DNA of 64,000 nt from the NCBI GenBank assembly GCA_030762935.1, contig CM060887.1, forward strand, positions 12,950,501 through 13,014,500, read 5' to 3'. The stretch comes from Hymenopus coronatus (Eukaryota > Arthropoda > Insecta > Mantodea > Hymenopodidae). Of the stretch, positions 1-14,200 are shown in pieces. Under the pieces are notes generated by a model. It searched no databases, was not told the DNA's origin, and was given only the letters and a program-made list of their open reading frames with translations. Each line of letters opens with the position of its first letter. Within the stretch, counting starts at the first letter, position 1. The position numbers were made by a program, and so were the translations under genes.

Positions 1-427
1 CAAAAAAGGCAGAGTCAATTTTGTCAGCTAACAAGGTTATGGCAATTGTTTTCTGAGATGCTCAGGGAATTATTTTTATTGATTACTTGGAAAAGGGTAA
101 AAGAACTCATTTGGGAGGAAAAAAAAAAAAAGCATTGTTTCATCACGACAATGCTCCGACCCATCGTTCAGTCATTGCAATGGCAAAAATGTGCGAATTC
201 AAGTTGGAATTGCTTAACATCCACTGTATTTGCCAGATCTAGCAACAGTCAACAGCTATTTTGTGGACCTTTATAAATCACACTACAGAGATGGTTTAAT
301 AAAATTAATACACCAATATGATAACTGTATTAGCCTTTCTGGAGATTATATTGAGGAAAAAAAAGAAAGAAAAAAAAAAAAATTGCTGCTTTCATTGAGA
401 GGTCCGGGACTTATTAGCCGACCCTAG
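1..427 (+). mobile_element. irritans-type mariner 3' remnant
   Basis: Frameshifted C-terminal mariner transposase: [14 protein letters not shown] appears in one frame and the tail (DLYKSHYRDGLIKLIHQYDN) in another, interrupted by A-runs. The right terminus GGTCCGGGACTTATTAGCCG at 401-420 is, in reverse complement, the TIR type of irritans-subfamily mariners (GGCTNATAAGTCCC). The same family recurs at 31110-31625. The 5' part is outside the window. Confidence 0.8.
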
Positions 428-429
428 CA

Positions 430-838
430 TTAATCTGTCATGTATTTGCTAACAACATAAGCTTCTTCAGGATATTCACCAAGATGCCTAGCTGTTAAAG
501 GATTTATTTCATCTACAGATGAGCATTGTACTTGAAATGGAACATTATATATCACATCTGTTGCAAATTTGTAAGTAATTATGATGGCAGACACTAAAGT
601 CGGTCTTGAAAATCTGGTATATAGGAATTCTCATTCTCATTTTCCTTTTTCTCACTATCTTCAAGTTCAGATTCACCAGTAAATGTATCATCTGCCGGCA
701 CTTCTCTATCCTCAAAAAATAATTGCAAAGGCCTTGTGTTTTCTAATTCATACAGATCAGCCACTGTTATTGCTCTGATGCTCACAGAATAGTGGAAGTT
801 TAGCAGATTTTATAATTCACTCAGAGCTTTCTTTTGCT
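430..838 (-). pseudogene. unidentified frameshifted reading frame
   Basis: I do not recognise this protein. On the minus strand an open frame runs from about 838 to 594 (VSIRAITVADLYELENTRPL, then an acidic DDTFTGESELEDSEKKENEN stretch). A one-base frame change at about 615 leads into a second frame (TLVSAIIITYKFATDVIYNV through ARHLGEYPEEAYVVSKYMTD) with a stop at 430-432. Codon content looks protein-like in both halves. It sits in the intron or region 3' of ZNFX1 exon 13 and abuts the mariner remnant at 427. It is not the expected ZNFX1 C-terminus. It could be a processed pseudogene, an old transposon ORF or, less likely, exons of another gene. Confidence 0.4.
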
Positions 839-2012
839 GATGTGAGTTTAATACAAATAACCATGACAGCTTTTTAAATCAGAGACATATCTTGGAGACT
901 TGTAGCACCAAAACAGACGATATAATCATTATGATTGGTATGTAGCATGCGTTAAATTGTTGCAAATGCTGATGACAGAAGTACCCGCTATTGTACAGAA
1001 TGCTTAAGTTAAGCAACGACAAGCAAATCCATCTCCATCAAAGTACGTGAATGGGTTAACCTTACTATGCAAAATCCTAACTTCAAAATTGAGTTGTTTT
1101 TAAGAAAATAGTTTTATAAAAGAATAGTGTTAACTTCCCTGCTTTCTGCAAACAGTCTGATTTTAATTGCACCTAGCACCTTATGAATTTTGACTTTGCT
1201 ACGCTTTTGTGAATGTTGCTTTAATTAATTTTTTCATTTTTTGAACTTCATACTTAAATAACATTATTGCTAAGGCTTGTTATATAACACAGGCTAATTC
1301 CTGAGTTTTGATAGGGCATAACCAAAATAAAGAAAATCTACTCCACTAGAAACTACTACAGAATAACAAAGAAACCACAAGATCAATGAAACTATATGGT
1401 CAGAAAGTGTAGATAACAGAAGTATCTGTATAATTGCATGAGGAAGCAGGTTTTTACCTTATTAAAACGAGTAGGTATGTTCTATTTGAATGTAATCCTA
1501 GGAAAGTTCATGCCAATGTGTGTATTGGACACAGAAATATAAAACAATTTTACAGCTACCGCAGTCAGGGAATATTTCTGTCATTCATCAACCCTAACAA
1601 ACATCTACTACAGCAGTCCTGCACTTTTATGTTTGTTTAAGAGATTTGCAAATTCCCAAAGAGAGTCAAAGATTTGCTAAGGTGAGATATAATAAGATTG
1701 TACAATGGGAAGAATATAAAATGGCATAATTGCACAATGGAATTAAACAACTTTCTTCAGATATGTCTACTCTGCCTCAGCTATGATATGTTTGGATGCC
1801 TGAGTGGCATAAGGCATAGTATGTGAGAAGTTTGCATCCCAAAGAAACAAAACATTTTCTTTCATTTCTATTCCTACAGCACAATAAACACTGAAATGTG
1901 GTACAAAACAGAAATCTTGTTCCTTTTGAAAACTACTCCTTACTCAAATTCTTGAAAATGTAAACTTTTCGGGTGAAACCAAATTTTGTGATATAATAAA
2001 GGAATCACAAAC
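839..2012. other. intron, nothing recognised
   Basis: AT-rich non-coding sequence 3' of exon 13. I searched it on the minus strand for the ZNFX1 exon expected to continue after EDEPDA and found none. No terminal repeats or coding motifs seen. Confidence 0.5.
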
Positions 2013-2230
2013 CTGGCATCTGGTTCATCTTCATTCCCAAAGAAAATGTCAGTAACTTCTTCTTTGTTACAAGTGCGACACAATGTGGGGCATTTCTCTC
2101 CACAAAATCCTATGCAAGGATGCCCACATTTCAGTTTTATGTTGCAGGGTTCCTCACATGGGCCTCGATTACATAACTGATAGCATTGTTTGGTACAACT
2201 TAAGTGTACACAATGCCAAGTACATGGCTC
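2013..2230 (-). CDS. ZNFX1: ZNFX1 exon 13: last fingers in window
   Basis: 218 nt, acceptor AATTTTTTCAG, donor GTTTGT. It reads [59 protein letters not shown] and EDEPDA, ending AG of a split Arg. In ZNFX1 a segment on a Cys/His-containing degradation-type motif should follow; I could not find it on the minus strand below 2012, so the remaining exons lie outside the window. Confidence 0.92.
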
Positions 2231-5200
2231 CTGAAAAAATTCAAATAAATAAAATTATACCATTAAGTAAAAAGCTCAATTAAACACAAATGAGAGCTTC
2301 TCAAAACCTTGGTGCTTTCTTCAGTTTCAACTAATTGTTCAACCATTGCTCATGTTATTTGTGTGTCACAATTGTTTATTTGTTTTTTTGCAGATTTTGG
2401 TTCAGCATGCCAAAGCTTTGTTGTTACTCAGTAAACAAATGCAACCAATCCTTCATCCTAAAACTAGGGTAAGTTTTACAAAATTCTAGCCAGAGAATAG
2501 GTACTGCATAAAAATGCTGAACAACTGAATTATTCTATAATATGTATATTAACAGCTTTTTCACCTGAATATTTTTGTGCATTTCAGATTATTTGTGGTA
2601 CTTTTCATTAAATGGCAGATTACAATACTTGACTTTTCAAGGCTAGGCCCAGTTTAACAGTTTAAGCCTAAGCTGCCAATCAAGCTTATGCAGAATATAC
2701 ATTTTCAAAATGTTTTAATAAAGAAGAGAATGCAACTAATAGACATTAGGTGCATGCAGATAACTTTAGGCAACTTAGAACATTAGGCACATACTGCAAC
2801 AACAACAACAACAATAATAATAATAATTCACTGTATCCATCAGATCATCTACATGATATAGGAAAAGTCAAATTACAATACAAGTACCACTGGGGCGGTT
2901 TAGGTAATTCTGTGGTGTGGTGTTTGGTGTGAGTCTCAGGGTTGCTGTATGGCTGAGCGTCTCTGTGTAGTATTTATTTAACTTTTTACAGGTTTAAATT
3001 TGCCGCTGTACATAAAGTTGGTAACTCTTGTTGTTGGCGAAACTGGAATTACCTGTTTGCGCAAGACTTGATTGCTGAAGCAGTTGCAAGATTATTATCG
3101 GCGGCGAACTTGTATATTTATAGCTCAACCACATTTTCCCTTATATGTTGGCCAGCTTCAGTCGGTGAGTAAAAGAATCTTAATCTCCTTTCTTGGATGG
3201 TAGTATTTAATTTAGTAGAGAATTTTATAGATTTCTTGTTAATTTTAAACTTTTATTTCGTAAATCGTTGAAACACTGTAGTGAATTAAGTCATGCTACT
3301 TAAACTGATTTCTTTTTGATAAAACTGTTCCAAATATTTACTTTTTTAATATGTACTTACAATAAAAACAATAAATTCTAATCTTAATAAAGTTATTAAT
3401 AAGTGTTTACGTTTTGAAGAAAATACTCATCTCTTGCTGATAATTAGTAAAATACTCATCTCTTGCTGATAATTAGTAAAATGCTATATTTCACACTAAA
3501 TTGCTATGTTAGAGGTCTCGATTTACGAGATTAACTCTTAAGAGTCTGTATCCTTGGCTTCTATCTTGTAGACTGCATCCTGGAACCTCTTACAAATTTA
3601 CACATATATCTAAAAGTTGAAGATCATTGTTTTCTAACATTGGAATCTGTCCATCACCATGGGAATGACAGATTTCCTTATTCCACATTTTGTGAAATAC
3701 GTGTTTACAATACATTTTTACATACTCATAATAATTAAAATTAATACATTTGTATAATTTACATGAAAAATGCTCTTGTAAATAGCTGGCATTTCTAAAT
3801 CAATTTTGTTTACTCTGTTTTTATGCTTTGCTACTGGTATAAACAATTTATAGCATCCGGTAGCTCGTTTGCCTTTATTCTTCATCACTCATATTACTAC
3901 TCTAATTATGTTTTATTATTAATATGCTTTTCTAAACATCAATTCTTAGCTATACATTTTACATTGTATTCGTTACATAACCTTGGCTATGTTATTTTCA
4001 CAAAAGCACGCCATTTTAGGCTATTTTCGTGCCTATTGTGAGGCGATGACATTACGCTGCCATTTTTATACACACAATTCTTTGGCTTACATTGTAAAAA
4101 CATATGTTTTATTATTTTATAACATTATTTTAGGGCAGTATTGTTTAATTTTCTCTTGACTTGATCCTGCATCACCGTATTGTTCCAAATGTAAGACAAT
4201 GTTATTTTTTCCAAAATAATAATGTTCAGAATTGTGGGTTCTCTTGCATTTGCGACATGTCTTCCGAATACAATGCAGAGAAAAAGTAAGTTCTAAAATT
4301 TGCGGGTAAGACAGTGGCAAAGCCTGGGGGAAATTGTAGATTACCAAAACATATACGGCAGATTTTATGCATTTCATTTTGCAACAAAAATTAGCTGGCA
4401 ATATGAGCATTCTCACTGGAGCAAAAATTTCTTTCCAAGAATAAAATAAAATTTGAGGTCTTCCTTTCAACCACGGTGGTTGGTTACACGTAATGTGGCA
4501 TTGGGAGCCCACAATTGTCGTTACAACTATGCCACCTTCGTGTATCTAACCACACACATTCTGTACATCTCCATATTCCCCTCTACGTCTCTCTCCTGCT
4601 CAAAACGTGAATTTATGCACAAATTGGAATTGGGGAAAACTTTTTACAATGTATAATATTAAATCTGTTGTCTTAATAGAAAATTACATCCATAATTGCA
4701 GTTACCTAAATTGGTGCCATCAGCAACTTACAGACTATCGGCACATTTCTGTTCACCCTTTTCTGTGTTTCTTCTGCTAACAATGTGAATTTCTGCACAA
4801 ATTCAAATTAGGCTAACAGTTTTACAATGTGTTATATTAAGTAAGTTGTTCAAATAAAAAATCACATCAATCATTGCTGTTACAGCTATGCTGCTGTTGC
4901 CATTACATTCTATCATCGCACACATACCTCTCCATCTCTCTGCCACTCAAAATGTGAATTTCTGAGCAAATTTGAATTTTTAATTTCAGTAAAACTTTTT
5001 TATAATGTAGTGTTTTATTAGGTATGTTGTCTAAATAGAAAATCTTAATTATTATTATATCAGTTGCTCTGCCCTTGCCACAATTACTTTCTTTGATCAT
5101 GCACTTATTGATGCATCATTTGTTCTCCTCTCCCCCACTCTCCTACTTTCTGCACAAATTCAAATTAAATTACAAAGAAAGGAGAGGACTTAATCAGCTT

Positions 5201-8200
5201 GTGTCTGTTAGTTTGTTCAAAATATATACATCTTCGAAACTTTAAATTTCACTCAATCGATACACTTAAATTGGTGTATTTGGTCAACTTTAACTCGATC
5301 ATCGAGTATGGAATAATATTCTGTGGTAATTCAGTGGATAGTAAATGCATATTCCGGATACAGAAGAAAGCTATATGAATAATCTGTAATGCTTACAACA
5401 GACAGTCATGCAAAGAACTATTTCAAAAATTTTGATTTTCTCAAAAATGCCTCTTAACGATTTTAATTCAAATACTGTATGTTTAAGATATTCTTATGAC
5501 AAACAAAATGTATTTTTTTGATTTTCTGGAAACAGCCTCTGAAAACCTATTCATTCTGGATTACTTTTGTATAACTGTCAAACCATAAGATATATACAAA
5601 ACCTTACTACACAAAAAATTAAATCTCATTAAAACACACAGTTTGTTATATACATTTCTTAACTGTTTTGAAGATATTCCAGATTATTAGTTTCAATTTT
5701 AGCCACTTAAACTTTTCTCAAACAGGAAGAGATCTTTCTTCTTGATTTTTGTTCATTTACTCCTGGAAGGCAAAGAGATTGGAATTTCAATTGTTTGACA
5801 AGAGCGACTGGCTTTTAAAGGACAATACTATCGCTTTAGCCTGGGCATTTTCTTATTTCTCTTCTACTTTCAAGAAAGCTAGTAATAAGATAATTGTGCT
5901 TATGTTTATCCTGATGTAGATGACAGATTAATCTTTTGAATAAAAGGTTTGTTTGCAGACAGCATGTGAATGGAAACATTAGATTTTTTCCCTTCTACTT
6001 ACAAGACACCAAGTAATAAGAAAAATGTTAGCATGGTGTTGATGGAAGAATAATTTGTTACAGAGATGTAGAGAAAGTCCTGTGATTTGTAACATCAGAT
6101 TTTTTATTTTATTGATTTGTATTAAGTATGTCATCAGCCAGGCTGTTGCCTTGCCACTTGCAATTTTCTTTCCCTACCACTCCCAAAATTACTACTACTA
6201 ATAATAGCAATAATAAAATAATAATAATAATGGTAAAAATTGTGTTGCATTTTTGTACCAATAATATTAAAAAATACCAATAATGATAAGATTTAAGACA
6301 AGTACAATGTTAGAGATTGTAATGTTATTTATTACTCCAACAAATAACTCTTAGATAGGTTGATACATAGACTGAAAAATTCCAAGGATCTTCTCTAACC
6401 ATGGTATCAAGCCAACATGGCATTAAATTCCTCAGCTGGCTCACGTGTTTCCTGGTTAACTACAAGGCAAAAGTATGTTTTAAAATAAATATACTTAAAT
6501 GCTTTTGGAATAATTAGTAACAGTTTTCTTTTGATGCTTGATTCAGCTGCAATACAGCTGCATTTCCCATCCAAAAGCAGACTAACTGCTGCTTGCTGTG
6601 CATTCCCAGTTGACAACTCACCATCTCCGATACTAATTCTCTCCTTTTTATACCTGTTGATGAGTAGTAAGAAATTTCCAGAAGCAGTCACATGTGCAAA
6701 CCACTGCAGGTGCAGCAATAGCTAGATTTCGAAAGCAAGCTGCTCACATGTAAGTGATTACTGCCGCAGGGCCTAGGCGTAATATGTTATCACAAAACAA
6801 ATTGGAGAGTGCCTTGTAATTTATTGGGATAAATGTAAACAAGTTAAGAGAATTTACTGTATTTATTCTAATACAAGACAATATTTTTTTTTTTTTTTTT
6901 TTTTTTTTACAAAATATTAATATTGATAACTGGAGGTCATCTGCTTTCATGGTATGCATACACAAGAGCTTTTGTTTTTAACAATAAATGAAAATGTTGA
7001 ACTATAAATCAAATTGTTTTCTATGATTTTGAAATCATGTACACAATTTATTTTTTGTTGCAAATTATTAATAAAAAAAAAAAAAAGAAGTAATTATAGT
7101 ATTTACAGGATCTAACCTAAGGTACCAAGCAAGAAAAAGTATTATTTCTGAAAGTTACAGGCCGGTAACATCCAATAATATTAGAATTTCAATCTAAAGA
7201 AAAACTGTAGTTCGGCTTGCTTTATCCCTATTTAACTTGCTGAGACCAAATGTGAAATATTCCAAAGTGGTCACTCTGGAAGCAGATAAATGCACTTGCA
7301 AGGGTCCCAATATTGGAGATACAGCAGAATTTAAAAGTTTATTGCTATATGATTTTGTCTAAATTGGACTCCCTTATGACAAAGGAAACTGATGACATAT
7401 TTTTTTTAAATAGTATTTTAACACCTGCTTTTACTACATATGGCAACGCAGGTGATGACACTGATGATGCATGGTGGAATGCGATGGCGGGGGAAACCAG
7501 AGAATCAGATTTGGTTTTTTTTTGTTACAAGAACTATGTGCAATTGTTAAACAGCTAAGCCATAGTGGTAACAGTAACAAATTAGATGCAGTAAAAGCAC
7601 TCTTGGCATGAGAGCAGAAGCTGAATCTAGCTGATACCTATACAATGAAACACCGAAAAATGCGGTGTTGAACTTATTTGAAATAACAAAATAAAATAAA
7701 AACCCAGTACTGAACTGAAACTTCACTCATTGGAATAAGTAACTTCGGACATGTTTCAGGAACTGTTGCCATTTTTAATGGAGATTTACCGATGTACTCG
7801 TGGTAGCGGCCTGTAGAGGTCTCTCTTCTGGGTAGATGAAAATTAAGTTACTTATTTTAACGAGTGAAGTTTTGAGTGTAATGCTGTGTTATTACTCTTA
7901 ATTGATTAATTACTTCACTGTGCATTCCCAATAATGTTTTAATTATTTAAAAAGATTTAGGTAAACCCTGCATACACACTATTACTGTGTTTTTTGGTCC
8001 ACACATCATAATTACTGCAGTTATAAAGCAATACTGTTACAAGAGATATACATTACAAGCAGAAGCGTGGCATAAACACAGAAATGTTGCAAACACTGCA
8101 ACAAGGGCGACACCACACCTTGTTTGCGAGATGTATTTATAATACAACTGAATGAGATAGGTTGAGCTTCCTTCCAGGCGATGACTCAACATGGCTATCA

Positions 8201-11200
8201 AGTGCACAGTTAACTCTTTCAACCCTTAAACTGAGTATCTTGTGCTGGCATATTGACATGGTTAAAACAGTGGCATGGTTCAAATACTCACTTGAATTTT
8301 TCAGTCTAAGTTCTTTTTTTCATTATTTTCCGATGTTTGCAAGAATTTTGTATAACCCCTTGCCCACTATACTTAGTGACATTTATATTCTTAACAAAAT
8401 AAATGAAATAAAGTAAGAAAACAAATATAAAGCAAAACTGACGATATTACCTGACATCGGATACAGGGCTGTCCACATTTTTTTGGACACTTAGAGTGAA
8501 CACATTTATATTTGCATTTCCTGTTGCATGGAGGACAAACTGCTGCACAAGGTATGTTGCAACTGAAAAACGAAGATAAATAAACAATTAAAAGCATAGA
8601 TAAACATTTACAACTTAAAACATTAGTTAGATACAGAGCATTTACAATTAACTCAGAAATTTATTTGCAATAATGTAAAACATCAGCTATTATATAATGT
8701 TTAACATGTCCCTACACTGTGTCCAAAAGGGAGCTCACTAAACTATCTCTTAGACAAATGGAAAAAACCAAATACCAAGAATTCCAAATTGTGATATGGA
8801 AAATATTTTCATGGGGCCCCTTATACAAACCACATCAGAATTTTAAATGAAACCATGGTAATTTTTTTTGTATATTCTGTTTCCACACCATAAACTGTGC
8901 AACTTTTACTAAAACTTTTTTTAAATGAATTGTTTGTCTGAAAACATTTCCCTTATTCTGAAAAATCATTAAATACCAAAATACCATTAGACCCGTTAAA
9001 CAAATGCATAAAACAAGTAAACAAAGTCATTTCCCAATCCATAGTTATTAAAAAATCAGACTGGCCCAAATTAAAATCAAACACCCTCACCATAGCTGCA
9101 AGACATGGCCTTCAAAAATCCACAAATCAGGAAATGAAATGCACCCAATCATAAGCAATATAAATAACCCCACATATTATTTGACAAAATGATTAAAAAA
9201 TGCAACAGTTTTCCAAAATTTGAGAGCCTAAGTTAAAGAAATTCACTAGAACTAATATAGAATGTTCAAGATTACAAAGTTTCTCCAGGTAACTAATTAG
9301 TTTCCTTTGAGGTAAAATCACTTTTTCCAAGCATTCCAATTGAAAAACTAACAAAACATAATCTATTGTAAGAATAGTTTATATATGGAGCAGCTAGAGA
9401 AAGTTATGTGAATTTGAATCTGCATTCACATAGCGTTAAATGTACATTGGCAGGACAGAAAGGAATATAGAAATCACACTGAAAGAACACTTTGGCCAAG
9501 TAACAAATAAGTGCACTGAAAAATCAGCAGTTTTAGCCCACTTCCAAAATGAACATGAAAAAGACAAGACATTCACCTTCTAAAACTCATACAAAAAGCT
9601 GGATATCTGGAGGAAAAAATCTTATATGTTCCATTCACAACTTTCTCTGCATCTCTGTAACAAATTATTGTTAATGGGCTTATTCTTCCATCTATTTCAT
9701 GCAAATTTAGATAAACATTAGAAGAAATCTTATTACTTAGTTTATGGTAAGTAAAAGGAAAATAAGGGAATACACTATGCTAAACCAATTGAGGGGCTCA
9801 GTGTCAGAGGGAGCTATCCCACACATTGTGGAAAAATTAGATTTTTTTGTTTTTAGACAGCTTCTGCTGTCTCTCATGTCTATAGAAATCTTGGTAATAT
9901 TAGCTGTTTTAGAGTGCCATCTACAGTAACTTACAGAAACTGTGTCATTTTCCAAAGTGAGAAAGTTTGTGCCAGATGGGGATATCCCATGATGAAGTTG
10001 CCTGCTATTTAAAGAATAATGCCACCAAACTTACAGAACTTTAACTATTTTAATAGTATTGTTTAAACCATAGGCCAAGAAATAATGATTTTAGGCCTTA
10101 ATACATGGAACAGAATAATATGTAAGATTATTATTAAACCTTAAGAATATTGTGTAAATAGTTGAAATTTTAGGCATTGTACTATTCTGCAGATTATTGT
10201 TTTTCAAAATGGAGGTAAATGGAGCTAGTGAAGGAAAGAAACGAATATGCAAGCAAAACATATGGAAAAAAGTTGTTGCTAAACGAAAGAAACAATGGTG
10301 AGGAATATGAATAATATCCTGTTTAGTTTCTCTCTCTCTCTGCATAAGTAAATTTTTAGTAAATAATATGGTTTGCAGTGCTAAATAAATAAAAAAAACT
10401 GTTAAATATCACTTTTTTGTATTTTCTAGGACATTTCAAAATGTGGATCAAATACTGGATTTAAAAAAGTTGTACCTCAATATTACATTTTTCACCAAAT
10501 CAACAACTCTAATAAAATTCCTTTTTTCTCAAGTTTAGCTATTTATGGGATAGCTCCCTCTGGCGCTGAGCCCCTCAATCGTCAAATGTTTTTAAAATGT
10601 AGTTGCTATGGAATTGAAATTTGTTTCTTTGCATGGTCAGTATTGACAAGTTCCAGTATGAGAAAAGTAAGAATTTTAAAACTGAAACCAATAACAAGGA
10701 TAATCTCAAAACAGCCACCTCCACGAAAAAAATGTATGACATAAATTGTGTGTTTTAAGCAGGTCTACATTTTTTGTGTATTAAGTTTTTGTCTATCTCT
10801 TATGGTTTACCAGTTATACAAAATTCATAAAAAATTCATCTAGAATAAAGATGTCTTCAGAGGCTATTCCCAGAAAGTTCAAGATATACATTTTATTTGC
10901 ATGTAAATATCTTAAGTATAAAAGATTTTAATCAAAATCGTTAAGAGCCATTTTTGAGAAAATAAAAATGTTAGAAATTTTTTCCATATAAAGGGCAGTT
11001 AGGGGTGCGGGATTTTTTTGAAAATCTTTGTGTCGCATCCTTGAAAGATACTGAACTTAAATATCAAGTTTGGTATTTAACAGACTTTTAGTTTTTGAGA
11101 TATGCTGCCCAAAGACACACACATGCAGATATGCACACACAGACCTTTTTCTAAAAATTCCTTTTTTGGATTCAGGGGACCCCAAAACATGCATTTTCAG

Positions 11201-14200
11201 TGAAATCTTGGTATCAAATTTTTGGGTGCAACACAGCACCTCTATACACTATGTACGTAGCGCATATAGAGAAAGAAAAATATATATGGAAAAATTCAAA
11301 ACCAGATTTATGAACTTTTATCTCCTACTAGAAGAAAATTTGTTGTTTAAGCTTTGTCAACCCCCACCAAAGGAGAAGCATCCAGCAGTCATACATAGCT
11401 GATGGACAGATTCTAGAATACTGGTTCTGCTGTATAAGTAACAATTTTGATGAAGCCTTGTATAAAATGACTCATATAGTACATTACTATATCATTATTT
11501 TGTACTTTTAGCTATTGTTCGTCTTGACCATATGTTCTATATATATGGCTTATCTTTTTTGATGTATTCTACTTAACACTATTTTTACATAGCTGTATAC
11601 TATATGACTGAAATGAATAAATTAATAATCATAATAATAATTTATTATCAGTCATTAGGTAATTACATAAATTACTTTAGACTTCACCCTATATCCTAAA
11701 TAGAGCTTAGAAATTATATACTTATAGACTATGTACAAGACGTCTGACACAATTCATTTTGACATTCATGTACACTAAGCATGGGTATTCTATCAGCCAT
11801 TTATACATTCTGTCTTTAAATCTATTTAAACTAACTTTTTATTTCAATGGGCAAGCTGTTATATAATTGAATTCCAATGGTTTTATAAAATTTAGCTGTT
11901 TTCTGGAGTCTCTGAAGAGGCATTTGTATTTTGTTATTTCTTGTTTGATAGTAGTATTTCATTTCTTTTTTTGTGCATATATACATTTTCTTTAATATAA
12001 ACTAAAAGTTTGTATACATGTAAGTTAGCAATTGTGGGAATTTCGGCCATCTTGAATAGAGGTTTGCAATGCTGTTTTTATAGGAAGCAGTTAACATTCT
12101 CATAACTTTTTTTTAATTATAAGCGCTTCAGAAATTCCAGAACTGCTACCCCATAGTATTAAATCATATCGCTTTGTTATTTGATTTAAGCAAAGCTTTT
12201 GATTGCATTCCACATGACTTATTACTAATGAAATTAGAATACTATGGAATTAGAAATACTGAGCATAACTTCTTTTACATCTATTTAACTGGGCGAAGCC
12301 ACGCTGTTTTTGTAAATAATTTCAGTAGTAGAAGTGACAACATTGATTTTGGAGTACCACAAGGAACTATCTTAGGACCATTTCTATTTCTTATGATGAT
12401 AAATGACCTGCCATGTAATATACCTGCTAAGACGATTCTATATGCTGATGATTCCACTTTTATTTTTACACATAATGATTTTGCTGTTTTAAATAATATA
12501 TGTTACGACATAATTCAGAGTGCTACTAAATGGTTCTCTAGCAATGGTTTTTTAACTAACTGTGACAAAATGCAAAACATTATTTTTAGCCTTAGACAAA
12601 GCTCAAATGATGCTGAATACACTAATGTAAAACTTTTAGGAATGGTTTTAGATACAGAATCAACCCGGAATTCACATGTTGAAATGGTCTGTAAAAAGTT
12701 ATCTAAAGTTGTATATTTACTGAGAACCATTTTCAACAAAATACCTTGTAGCTATTTAAAACAAATATATCTTGCTTTGTTTGAAAGTATTTTTAGCTAT
12801 GGACTGTTAGCATATGTTCTAAATTAAATGATATTCTACTTCTACAAAAGAAAGCCATGAGAATTTTATGTCATACTTCTTACAATGCTCCATGTAGACT
12901 ACTTTTTAAGCAACAGAAAATTTTAAGTGTACAATTGCTATATATTACAATTATTATTATTATTATATGTGAACAAGAATTTAAATCAATTTAAACTGAG
13001 CAGACATGTACACACATTAAATACCAGAAATATTGATAAATTGCTTGTTCCATACACTAGACTAAAGAAAGTTAGAGATAGTTATTTGATAACCAGCATT
13101 ATGGCCTATAATAAGCTTCCTGACCACATGAGAGATCTAAATGTACTACAGTTTAAGGCTTAAGTAAAAAAAATGGTTGATGGACAATTATTTTACAATT
13201 TGGATGAGTTTTTTAATACTAGAATTGTTATATGACTGACTCTTACTTGTATTTTGACCATGTCTATTGTACTAATGTACCTAATGACTAAACAAATACT
13301 AAATCTCTTTATACTTTGAAAAAAGAAAAATAGGCCGCCCTTACATATTCTTTTGGCACTAATTTGTTCAGGTTAGCTAGCAAAAATACTGTATGAAATA
13401 GTTTACTACAAACCAGATCAATGTGTGTGTTCCAAGAGAGATATTGTCAATATATATCTCAAGCAGTTCTACACTTTCAACTGTATTAAATTTACCCTTA
13501 CATTTTTTTTGTGTAAACATAATATTCTGGTCTTGTTTTCATTGGGGTAAAAACCATTTCTTCACCAGTTGCATATTTGAATTTACAGACTGTGCAAGTA
13601 AATCCAAATTGTTGTTTATGTTGAGGAAAGTTGTGTCATCTGCATAAGCAACCATGAGAGATGGATGGATGGATGGATGGATGGATGCATGGATGAATGA
13701 ATGAATGAATTTTGAGCATTTTATGGTATTTTTACATGTTTTCAACATTGTTAGATATTTTATCTGCACTGTAGCATAAATGTTTTGATCTTTTAAATTT
13801 TTAGATTCTTAAATTTTAGGCCTAAATGTTTGACTGCATACAGTTACAGAGGGTTTCTTTGTGGTGATGGAGGTCAAAAGGAAAATCAACTTTTATAGGA
13901 GTATACATTATCATATAGATTACAATTAAACAATTAAAAGTGTAAAAAATTGGGGGAATAAATAATTATGAGATTAAAAAAAAAAAAGTTTGAGATTGTT
14001 TGTGCACTTTGTTAAACCATACATTTTGAATAGTTGTATACATAAGGATGATACACTGTTAATATTACTAGTAATATCTATAATATATATCTACTTGCAA
14101 AGTTGAAAATGGTTGATATCTCAAATTATTTTTGTTTTCAACATTATGGTAGAAACAATTCCAATGAAAACCTTATGAACACTTTCACTTTGGAGCACAT

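Noticed and set aside
11057..11402. Open frames recurring in similar form (also 18363, 26432, 38325, 54178, 58476)
   Set aside because: They are chance frames in copies of the palindrome-ended repeat. Frames differ between copies and no residue pattern is kept, so I do not call a protein.
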